NCBI GenBank assembly: GCA_050485745.1
Contig: JBJHBY010000221.1
Span: forward strand, 1 to 5,786
Source of the DNA: JBJHBY01 sp050485745
GTDB taxonomy: Bacteria > Pseudomonadota > Gammaproteobacteria > Pseudomonadales > CAMLJR01
Length of the DNA: 5,786 bases
Direction: 5' to 3'
The first letter of the stretch is position 1, and each line of letters opens with the position of its first letter. The translations under genes were made by a program, and so were the position numbers. Below, in pieces: positions 1-5,786 of this stretch. The notes under the pieces are model-generated. The model had not been told where the DNA came from and made no database searches. It saw only the letters and a program-made list of their open reading frames with translations.

Positions 1-1320
<1,320 letters not shown>

Positions 1321-1327
1321 GACAGGA

Positions 1328-1348
1328 CGGCGGGTTTCGGGACCGCAT
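1328..1348 (+). repeat. Left copy of 21-bp outer inverted repeat
   Basis: A 21-nt sequence starting CGGCGGGTTTCGGG and ending ACCGCAT begins 7 nt after the clpB stop. Its exact reverse complement lies at 1965-1985. Just inside the exact match the similarity continues imperfectly: TCAAACGACGGCC here against CCATTCAGACCGCC in the other arm, as though one arm carries an extra CCAT. Confidence 0.9.
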
Positions 1349-1436
1349 TCAAACGACGGCCAGGCTTGCATTGGTGGTGGCCCGTTAGCACCGTCCCCCG
1401 GGGGCGTCGTGCGGGTACCGGCCCCTGAGCCCGGTG

Positions 1437-1461
1437 TCGCCCGGCGCGCTGCGCCGGGCGA
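1437..1461. repeat. GC-rich perfect hairpin
   Basis: CGCCCGGCGC (1438-1447) pairs perfectly with GCGCCGGGCG (1451-1460) across a 3-nt loop, and T1437-A1461 extends the stem to 11 bp. It lies just inside the left arm of the 1400-1642 inverted repeat. No T run follows on either strand, so it is not a standard intrinsic terminator, but a stem this stable could slow polymerase or block 3' exonucleases. Confidence 0.7.
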
Positions 1462-1533
1462 TCCCCTGCGATGCTCGCGCCCCGGCCTGCGCTGCGGAAC
1501 TCGACCTTCGCGGCTGCGCCGCTACGGGACTCG

Positions 1534-1560
1534 GGAACCGAGGCCTACGGCCCCGGTTCC
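1534..1560. repeat. Hairpin near the centre of the inverted-repeat element
   Basis: GGAACCG (1534-1540) pairs with CGGTTCC (1554-1560). After one A/C mismatch, GGCC (1542-1545) pairs with GGCC (1549-1552) around a TAC loop. The structure sits near the middle of the 1400-1642 element, where the tip of a larger fold would be expected. A smaller stem, GCGGC-TGC-GCCGC, lies just upstream at 1510-1522. Confidence 0.6.
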
Positions 1561-1721
1561 AACAGTCCTCGCGCCGGGACGGCCGGGGCGCTGCGCTTCT
1601 CGGCACCGGCTCTGATGGGGCCGATACCCGCACGACGCCCCCCTCCACGCTATGCCAGATTCCAGCCCTGGACGGACTCCGTCAGCGAGGTCCAGTGTCG
1701 GTTGCGGTCACCCGGGACCGT

Positions 1722-1761
1722 CCGCCGACAGGGATGTCGGCGGCGAGCCTACAGGGACGTA
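1722..1761. repeat. Two adjacent hairpins sharing an ACAGGGAYGT core
   Basis: CCGCCGACA (1722-1730) pairs over 9 bp with TGTCGGCGG (1735-1743) around a GGGA loop. Immediately downstream, TACAGGGACGTA (1750-1761) repeats the same core (ACAGGGATGT in the first, ACAGGGACGT in the second) but with a stem reduced to 3 bp. This looks like a tandem hairpin repeat with one well-kept and one decayed copy. The pattern recalls tandem intergenic repeats of gammaproteobacteria (recollection only). Confidence 0.6.
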
Positions 1762-1882
1762 TTCACGGCGTGTCTCGGGTGGCTGCAGCCGATGCCGGGC
1801 CGTTATCAGAGCACCCAGGCTGAGCGCCACCCTGCGGGAGCTTCGAGAGAGGTTTCCTGGAACCTGATCGCTTGGGGGTGAC

Positions 1883-1913
1883 GCTGGGTTACGCGCGTTC
1901 GCGCTAACCCAGC
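1883..1913. repeat. REP-like palindrome
   Basis: GCTGGGTTA (1883-1891) pairs with TAACCCAGC (1905-1913). After bulging C1892, GCGC (1893-1896) pairs with GCGC (1901-1904), giving a 13-bp stem with a GTTC tetraloop. The GGGTTA/TAACCC type of palindrome is a common extragenic repeat in proteobacteria. It lies about 77 nt downstream of the hydrolase stop on the minus strand and could protect that transcript's 3' end or help end transcription. Confidence 0.75.
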
Positions 1914-1929
1914 CTACCTGACGCGGCGG

Positions 1930-1948
1930 CGTCGCTAACCCGGCGACG
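1930..1948. repeat. Second small hairpin carrying the TAACCC motif
   Basis: CGTCGC (1930-1935) pairs with GCGACG (1943-1948) around a TAACCCG loop. The loop repeats the CTAACCC phrase of the neighbouring palindrome at 1883-1913, so this may be a diverged partial copy. It is the hairpin closest to the 3' end of the hydrolase gene, but there is no T run. Confidence 0.5.
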
Positions 1949-1964
1949 GCGGCGGTCTGAATGG

Positions 1965-1985
1965 ATGCGGTCCCGAAACCCGCCG
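1965..1985 (-). repeat. Right copy of 21-bp outer inverted repeat
   Basis: This is the exact reverse complement of 1328-1348. Read on the minus strand it begins 4 nt after the hydrolase stop (TGA at 1992-1990). Each convergent gene is therefore followed at nearly the same distance by the same sequence in its own sense direction. No target-site duplication is visible outside the two arms. Confidence 0.9.
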
Positions 1986-1989
1986 CACT

Positions 1990-2892
1990 TCAGTGCTCCG
2001 CTGCAAGAAAATCCAGAATCAGCGGAAACACCTGCTGCGGTGCCTCCCGGTGCACGAAATGCCCGGCGCCGCGGATCACATGGAACGACAGCGGTGCATC
2101 CACCGCCTCGTCGATTTGCCGGAACTGCTCCAGCCCGACGCTGCCGTCCTCCTCCCCCGCCAGCCACAGGCAGGGCACCTGGGTGCGGCGGCTCATGACC
2201 TCGCGCTGCTCCCGGGTGGCGCCGCGAATCATGGCCCGGTAGTAACCGATGGCCGCGCGCAGGTTCTCGGGTCGTCCCAGCGCCTGCTTCACCGGCGTCA
2301 GGTCATACTCCGACACAGCCCAGGAAGGCGACCAGTCCCGGTACAGCTTATCGATGAAACGGAAGTTGTCCCGCGGCACCCGGCGCTCGGGCAGGCGCGG
2401 CAACTGGAAAAACCACACATACCAGGAGCGGCGCATCTGCGCCCAGCTGAAGCCGGGCTTTGCCATGTGCGGAATCGCCATTACCACCAGGCGGCGGAAG
2501 GCCTGCGGACGCAGATTGGCCGCCGTGTAGGCGGCGAAGCCACCCCAGTCGTGGCCGATCACATCGGCCTGACCCTCCCCCAGCGCATCGATCAGGCCCA
2601 GCACATCCCCGGCGACGGCAAGCATGGAGTAATCCCCGTCGGCCGCCAGACCGCTGGGATGATAACCCCGCAGGAACGGGGCAACGGCGCGGAAGCCGGC
2701 ATTGGCCAGCACCGGCAGCAGGTCGTCGTAACTGTGCGCGGAATCGGGAAAACCGTGCAGGCACAGAACCAGCGGCCCCTGCCCCATGGCACGACACTGC
2801 AGATCCACGCCATTGACGCGGATATTGAACGTCTCGATGTGCTGTGCCTGTGCCTGTGTTGGTGCCTGCGCATGGCTGGACTCACTCGTCAT
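1990..2892 (-). CDS. Epoxide-hydrolase-like alpha/beta hydrolase
   Basis: This 300-residue protein has the alpha/beta-hydrolase fold and probably opens epoxide rings to diols in the cytoplasm. Visible signatures are the oxyanion motif HGFP (46-49), the nucleophile elbow GHDWGG (113-118) with Asp115 where esterases have Ser, a probable acid Asp249 in GEEDG, and base His278 in GAGHF. Two lid tyrosines align with those of mammalian soluble epoxide hydrolase: Tyr158 in YVWFFQLP (like DYQLYFQEP) and Tyr218 in YYRAM (like WYRNM). This favours epoxide hydrolase over haloalkane or haloacetate dehalogenase, though the substrate is unknown. Length is usual for the single-domain family, and no signal peptide is seen. 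The start ATG is set by an AAGGAGG 6 nt upstream. Residues 8-17 (AQAPTQAQAQ) are low-complexity. It is the last gene of the probable operon, 58 nt after the HAD gene, and its stop lies 4 nt from the outer inverted repeat. Confidence 0.85.
   Translation of the reverse strand: MTSESSHAQAPTQAQAQHIETFNIRVNGVDLQCRAMGQGPLVLCLHGFPDSAHSYDDLLPVLANAGFRAVAPFLRGYHPSGLAADGDYSMLAVAGDVLGLIDALGEGQADVIGHDWGGFAAYTAANLRPQAFRRLVVMAIPHMAKPGFSWAQMRRSWYVWFFQLPRLPERRVPRDNFRFIDKLYRDWSPSWAVSEYDLTPVKQALGRPENLRAAIGYYRAMIRGATREQREVMSRRTQVPCLWLAGEEDGSVGLEQFRQIDEAVDAPLSFHVIRGAGHFVHREAPQQVFPLILDFLAAEH
2842..2871 (-). repeat. Five degenerate 6-bp tandem repeats in hydrolase N-terminus
   Basis: On the plus strand the units read CTGTGC, CTGTGC, CTGTGT, TGGTGC and CTGCGC, encoding mostly Ala-Gln pairs (residues 8-17). 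The segment precedes the first beta strand of the fold and is probably a disordered tail. Because the unit is 6 bp, copy-number changes would keep the frame. Confidence 0.7.
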
Positions 2893-2898
2893 GCATTG

Positions 2899-2905
2899 CC
2901 TCCTT
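2899..2905 (-). promoter_or_regulatory. Shine-Dalgarno of the alpha/beta hydrolase gene
   Basis: AAGGAGG on the minus strand ends 6 nt before the ATG at 2892-2890. It is close to the ideal ribosome binding site and fixes this start. It suggests the gene is translated strongly and independently of the upstream HAD gene. Confidence 0.8.
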
Positions 2906-2950
2906 GCGGGACGGGCCAGTCAGCGTACCCGCCCCCGGATCATGGAGTGC

Positions 2951-3595
2951 TCAGGATGCCAGCAAACGCCGCAGCACGTCGATGGCCGGCTGCACATCGT
3001 GATCAACGCGAATACCGCGCATGCCGAGGCTCTCGGCGGTACGCACGTTCGCCGGGTGGTCGTCCAGGAACACCGCCTGCTCCGGCCGCAGGCCGCCGGA
3101 GCGCTCCAGGGCGCGGAGGAAGATCTCCTGCCCCGGCTTGCGCACCCCTTCGACACAGGAGTCGACCACCAGATCGAACAGTTCATCCACCGGCAGCAGG
3201 CCGCGCCAGCCGTCGCTGAACTCGCGCACATTGTTGGTGATGATGGCGGTGCCGAGGCCGGCATCACGCACTCGCCGCACCTCGTCGACCATGGCCTGGC
3301 GCAGGCCGCCGTCGCGGGGCATGCGTGCGAACAGCTGGTAGATGTCCAGCTCCAGCCCGTGGCGCCGCTGCGCTTCTTCCAGAATCGCATCGCGCGCCGC
3401 CTGCAGGCTGATCTCGCCGCGCTCCAGGCGGTGCCAGGGGTGATCGCCGTCCTCGGCATAGCTGCCGAACATCAGTTCGTTGATCTGCCCCGGGGCGGCG
3501 CCGATCTCCGCCGCCATCGCCTCGAAGGCAGTGAACGGGCTGTCGGTAAAGACACCGCCAAAGTCGAACAGCACCACCCGGATCCCGCTGCTCAT
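2951..3595 (-). CDS. HAD-like hydrolase, soluble epoxide hydrolase N-terminal/ACAD10 type
   Basis: This 214-residue cytoplasmic protein belongs to the haloacid dehalogenase superfamily, subfamily IA. Motif I is VVLFDFGGV with nucleophile Asp11. Motif II is IITNN (Thr120). Motif III is Lys153 in GVRKP. Motif IV is FLDDHPANV (Asp178, Asp179). The stretch from SCVEGVRKP to FLDD closely resembles, from memory, the N-terminal domains of mammalian soluble epoxide hydrolase and ACAD10. Residue 13, normally the Asp acid/base of DxD phosphatases, is Gly, as I recall in ACAD10 (DMGGV), so ordinary phosphatase activity is uncertain. The region between motifs I and II is the right size for a helical C1 cap. 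The ATG overlaps the upstream stop by one base (TGATG), and GGAG lies 7 nt upstream. The downstream neighbour is the epoxide-hydrolase-like gene. Superfamily membership is firm; substrate unknown. Confidence 0.88.
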   Translation of the reverse strand: MSSGIRVVLFDFGGVFTDSPFTAFEAMAAEIGAAPGQINELMFGSYAEDGDHPWHRLERGEISLQAARDAILEEAQRRHGLELDIYQLFARMPRDGGLRQAMVDEVRRVRDAGLGTAIITNNVREFSDGWRGLLPVDELFDLVVDSCVEGVRKPGQEIFLRALERSGGLRPEQAVFLDDHPANVRTAESLGMRGIRVDHDVQPAIDVLRRLLAS

Positions 3596-3606
3596 CAGGC
3601 CACTCC
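3593..3606 (-). promoter_or_regulatory. Stop/start overlap and ribosome binding site of the HAD gene
   Basis: The DUF7064-like TGA (3597-3595) shares one base with the HAD ATG (3595-3593). A GGAG (3606-3603) lies 7 nt upstream, inside the upstream coding region. This arrangement usually couples translation of the two genes and is the best evidence that they form one operon. Confidence 0.8.
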
Positions 3607-4689
3607 GTAGCGGTCGAAGTTGCCGAAGAAGCAGTACTCGAACAGGCCGTAGCCGACCTCACCGGTACTGAGCTCGAAGCGGGCGGAGTTGTCCACCAGG
3701 CCGAACATGCGGTCCTTGTCCTTTTCCATGTCCAGGCTGAAGTGCTCGAAGACATAGGGGCCCTTGTACATGCCGTGCTTCCAGTCCGGCTCCAGGCCAT
3801 AGCCGGTGCCCACCATCACCCAGACATGGGTCATCGGCGTCACCTTCACCTCCAGCGGGCCGCCAGGGGCGTCGGGAAAACGCAGCGTCGAGGATTCGAT
3901 GTAGGACTGATACGGCTTGGCGATGGCGAGCTTGTGCTCGTGCTCGGGCCGTCCCAGCCACTCCGCCTCGCGCGCCGGGTCTTTCCACACCCGCACCGCC
4001 TCCTCCAGCACACGCTGGCCGTCGTTGTGCTCGTTGACGATGTAGAGGATGGAGAACTCGTCGAACTGCATGGGGGCATAGTTCCACATGCCCTCCATGA
4101 TCGGCGTGCCCTCGTGGATACCCGGGGGCTCGAACTCACCCACCGGGCGAATGCCCCAGGAGCGGTCACGGCTGCCTTTCCAGCGATCCGGCGTCACCGT
4201 GAAGGTCTCGTCACCGACACGCAGGGTGCCGCTCCAGCAGCCGGTCTGGGCAAAGCGCATGCTGTCGAACAGCACGCGGCCATGCTTGCGGATGTAATGC
4301 CGTGGCTCGAGGTGCGCGGGAATGGCACCGTTCCAGGTGACGTCCATGGCGATGGGCCGCTCCGGGCTGTCCTCGACGATGAAGCGCACCGTCTCCAGGC
4401 CCTTGATCACCTCGATGCGGATCGGGCCCACGGAGGTGTCCATGCGGTTGTCGCCCAGCTCGCGGGAGCCACGCACAACATGGTGCTTGCCGCCGCGGCG
4501 CACCACCACAAAGGCATCCTGCACGCCGAGGGTGGGGTATTGCCCCATGCCCATGACCATGAACAGGTCATCACTGGATGCATGCAGGTTGAAATAGTAG
4601 CGGTCGTAGAAATTGCGGTCCGAAGTGTAGACGTGCCGCATCACATCGGCAATCTGGTGCAGGGGGTAGTCATCCATCGGGGACAGCAT
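3595..4689 (-). CDS. DUF7064-like protein of unknown function
   Basis: This 364-residue protein resembles the bacterial families annotated DUF7064/DUF7065, which I connect only by memory of a GSRDRSWGIR-type motif (172-181 here). Those families are thought to be distantly related to lipocalin-like or carotenoid-hydratase-like (CrtC/AttH) beta-barrels. It is rich in aromatic and beta-prone segments, for example DLFMVMGMGQYP (41-52) and the C-terminal GYGLFEYCFFGNFDRYG (346-362). No signal peptide, membrane segment or recognised catalytic triad is seen. The start ATG has TGGAGG upstream (GGAGG 5 nt away); Met5 is a weaker in-frame alternative. It is the first gene of the operon, and its TGA overlaps the HAD start, implying translational coupling. 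Its function is unknown. Association with HAD and epoxide-hydrolase-like enzymes suggests binding or processing of a hydrophobic substrate, which is inference. Confidence 0.75.
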   Translation of the reverse strand: MLSPMDDYPLHQIADVMRHVYTSDRNFYDRYYFNLHASSDDLFMVMGMGQYPTLGVQDAFVVVRRGGKHHVVRGSRELGDNRMDTSVGPIRIEVIKGLETVRFIVEDSPERPIAMDVTWNGAIPAHLEPRHYIRKHGRVLFDSMRFAQTGCWSGTLRVGDETFTVTPDRWKGSRDRSWGIRPVGEFEPPGIHEGTPIMEGMWNYAPMQFDEFSILYIVNEHNDGQRVLEEAVRVWKDPAREAEWLGRPEHEHKLAIAKPYQSYIESSTLRFPDAPGGPLEVKVTPMTHVWVMVGTGYGLEPDWKHGMYKGPYVFEHFSLDMEKDKDRMFGLVDNSARFELSTGEVGYGLFEYCFFGNFDRYGVA

Positions 4690-4694
4690 GGTGG

Positions 4695-4699
4695 CCTCC
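4695..4699 (-). promoter_or_regulatory. Shine-Dalgarno of the DUF7064-like gene
   Basis: GGAGG on the minus strand stands 5 nt before the ATG at 4689-4687. It supports the upstream ATG over Met5. Confidence 0.7.
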
Positions 4700-4704
4700 A
4701 GTCA

Positions 4705-4724
4705 GGGCATGTGCCCCGATCATA
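4705..4724 (-). promoter_or_regulatory. Possible -10 box and short palindrome upstream of the operon
   Basis: In the 60-nt gap between the EAL gene stop and the DUF7064-like start, the minus strand reads TATGAT (4724-4719), one base from the sigma-70 -10 consensus. A short palindrome follows (GGGCA-CA-TGCCC, 4716-4705), near the expected transcription start. No good -35 hexamer lies 16-18 nt upstream; TTGTAA at the EAL stop is about 25 nt away. It may be a weak or activator-dependent promoter, or chance. Confidence 0.3.
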
Positions 4725-4749
4725 CCGCCGCCACTCTACAGCCGTATAG

Positions 4750-5786
4750 TTACAATCCCTCAACCTTGCGCCGTGGCGCCCCCGCGATAACAAACGCCGG
4801 CAGCTCTTCCGCGGGCAACGGCGGCGCCAGCCAGAAGCCCTGGACCTGATCGACGCCCAGACGGCTGAGCACCTCGAGCTGCGCGACCGTCTCCACACCC
4901 TCCGCCACCAGCTGGTAGTGAAGGGTATGGCCGATATCGACCATCAGCCGCACCAGGTCCGCCGCGGTGCGATCCCGGTCCACGCTGTCGACGAAGGCAC
5001 GATCGATCTTCAGGCTGTGCATGGGGAAGTCGCGCAGGTAGGCCAGTGAGGAATAGCCCGTGCCGAAATCATCAATAGCCAGATGAAAGCCGGCCGTACG
5101 CAGCGCCCGCAGGGTGTCGAGGTTGTCCCTGGAGCGGTCCATGGCGATACCCTCGGTGATCTCAAGCTCCAGGCGCCCCGGCAGGATGCCGTGGCGGGCA
5201 CAGCAGTCCTCGAGGTGGCGCTGGAAGCTCTCGGAGCGCAGTTGCACCGGCGACACGTTCACAGCGAGCGTCAGGTGTTCAAAACCCGGCCCGGACAACA
5301 CGCCCGCCAGGGTACGCAGGCCCTCCTCGATCACCCAGCGCCCCACTGGCTGGATCAGCCCCGTGGCCTCCAGTACAGGAATGAAGCGATCCGGCGGCTC
5401 CGGTTGCCGACGGCCGGGACGGCGCCAGCGCAACAGAGCCTCGAAGCCGCAGACGCGCTCGCGCTGCACATCCCACTTGGGCTGGAACAGCAGGAAGAAC
5501 TGGTTCTCCGCCAGGGCCGTGCGCAGCTCCTGCTCGATCAGGATCTGCTGGCGCCACTGGGCGTCAAAGGCCGCATCGTAGACGTGGATCTCGAGCTGCT
5601 CGCGCTGCGCGCGGCGCAGGGCCGCAGCGGTCGTGCGCAGGATCTCCTCCCCGGCGACACCGGCCTCCAGCGTGGCGACACCGAACTGCGCACCCACATG
5701 CCAGGACTGCCCCTCCAGCCGTACCGGCAGGGACAGCACGCGGCGCAGGCGCTGCAGCAGGGCGTTTTCCTCCTGGTGACCCCCTG
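4750..5786 (-). CDS. GGDEF-EAL cyclic-di-GMP protein, C-terminal part, 5' partial
   Basis: The frame is open to the right edge (344 full codons visible), so the GTG at 5739 is probably internal. The first ~75 visible residues look like the tail of a GGDEF domain (RLRRVLSLPVRLEG, then FGVATLEAG). The rest is an EAL phosphodiesterase domain that would cleave c-di-GMP to pGpG. Counting from that GTG, the metal and catalytic residues are all present: Glu100 in FEALLRW, Asn161 in NVS, Glu193 in EITEG, Asp223/Asp224 in DDFGTGYSSL, Lys244 in LKID, Glu280 in AEGVET and Gln300 in QGFW. It should therefore be active. The GGDEF tail lacks the usual ALYxAK (here AALRRAQ), hinting at a degenerate cyclase domain. 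The signature motif and any sensor domain lie off the window. The stop TAA is 60 nt before the DUF7064-like start on the same strand. Confidence 0.93.
   Translation of the reverse strand, partial: GGHQEENALLQRLRRVLSLPVRLEGQSWHVGAQFGVATLEAGVAGEEILRTTAAALRRAQREQLEIHVYDAAFDAQWRQQILIEQELRTALAENQFFLLFQPKWDVQRERVCGFEALLRWRRPGRRQPEPPDRFIPVLEATGLIQPVGRWVIEEGLRTLAGVLSGPGFEHLTLAVNVSPVQLRSESFQRHLEDCCARHGILPGRLELEITEGIAMDRSRDNLDTLRALRTAGFHLAIDDFGTGYSSLAYLRDFPMHSLKIDRAFVDSVDRDRTAADLVRLMVDIGHTLHYQLVAEGVETVAQLEVLSRLGVDQVQGFWLAPPLPAEELPAFVIAGAPRRKVEGL

Larger units (their letters stand above)
1400..1642. repeat. Inverted-repeat element with arms of about 40 nt
   Basis: The left arm, 1400-1439, and the reverse complement of the right arm, 1601-1642, share a core of 26 nt with one mismatch (1400-1425 against 1617-1642; C1418 against A1624, which reads T on the complement). 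Both contain GGGGGCGTCGTGCGGGTA. Similarity then continues with small gaps (GAGCC, GGTG, CG). The arms enclose about 160 nt holding two further hairpins. The unit is internally symmetrical and has no coding capacity. It resembles a miniature inverted-repeat element or a large intergenic repeat unit. The folding of the whole as one stem is inferred. Confidence 0.75.
1321..1989. other. Convergent intergenic spacer, repeat-rich, no credible gene
   Basis: This 669-base stretch separates the 3' end of clpB from the 3' end of the hydrolase gene. It is very GC-rich and open in several frames on both strands. The possible translations are Arg/Pro/Gly/Ala-rich, overlap one another, lack Shine-Dalgarno sequences and resemble no family I know, so none is annotated. 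What it does hold is inverted repeats at several scales, listed separately. Both flanking genes are transcribed towards it, so the hairpins could end or stabilise both transcripts. No classical intrinsic terminator (stem followed by a T run) is visible in either direction. Some phrases resemble intergenic repeats I recall from gammaproteobacterial genomes, which I could not verify here. Confidence 0.8.

Noticed and set aside
1395..1465. Possible intrinsic terminator for clpB
   Set aside because: The stems are strong (CCCCCGGGGG at 1395-1404 and the hairpin at 1437-1461), but no T run follows, so a classical terminator cannot be called.
1434..1881. Overlapping plus-strand open frames of 129 and 136 residues in the spacer
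   Set aside because: They run through inverted repeats, have no ribosome binding site, overlap in different frames and are Arg/Pro/Gly/Ala-rich.
1328..1985. CRISPR array or attachment site in the repeat-rich spacer
   Set aside because: The repeats are inverted and irregularly spaced, not regular direct repeats with unique spacers; there is no tRNA or integrase.
1993..3219. 408-residue open frame on the plus strand opposite the hydrolase and HAD genes
   Set aside because: It is a high-GC antisense shadow: it overlaps two well-supported minus-strand genes, is His/Arg/Gln/Pro-rich, and matches no family I know.
3742..4749. 335-residue plus-strand open frame opposite the DUF7064-like gene
   Set aside because: The minus-strand gene has a proper ribosome binding site, operon overlap and family-like motifs. 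This frame is an antisense by-product of codon bias.
5737..5739. GTG at 5739 as the true start of the EAL gene
   Set aside because: The frame continues upstream to the window edge with GGDEF-like sequence (ENALLQRLRR), so this codon is most likely internal.

Overview
The window is GC-rich DNA from a proteobacterium, most likely a gammaproteobacterium. The ClpB fragment aligns by memory residue for residue with Escherichia coli ClpB. The spacer is full of hairpin repeats of the kind seen in high-GC, often halophilic or environmental, gammaproteobacteria. No genus can be named from the sequence alone.

Layout. (1) Positions 1-1320 (+) are the 3' half of clpB, cut by the left edge. (2) Positions 1321-1989 are a 669-base convergent spacer with no credible gene. 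It is a mosaic of inverted repeats: a 21-bp outer pair abutting the 3' ends of both flanking genes, an inner pair with roughly 40-nt arms enclosing about 160 nt, and at least six compact hairpins. (3) Positions 4689-1990 (-) are a probable three-gene operon. A DUF7064-like protein overlaps a HAD phosphatase-like gene by one base (TGATG), and an epoxide-hydrolase-like alpha/beta hydrolase follows 58 nt later. (4) Positions 5786-4750 (-) are the C-terminal part of a GGDEF-EAL cyclic-di-GMP protein, cut by the right edge and 60 nt upstream of the operon on the same strand.

How the genes fit together. ClpB (disaggregase) and the GGDEF-EAL protein (second-messenger turnover) are housekeeping or signalling neighbours with no evident link to the operon. 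The operon is the most interesting coding part. Its last two genes encode, in order, a HAD protein resembling the N-terminal domain of mammalian soluble epoxide hydrolase and ACAD10, and an alpha/beta hydrolase resembling the soluble epoxide hydrolase C-terminal domain, with Asp-Asp-His and both lid tyrosines apparently present. This looks like a split version of the two-domain mammalian enzyme, preceded by a protein of unknown function. A role in lipid or hydrophobic-compound metabolism is inference only. I did not find a clearly new defence or mobile system. The repeat-packed spacer and the split-enzyme operon are the two places worth following up.
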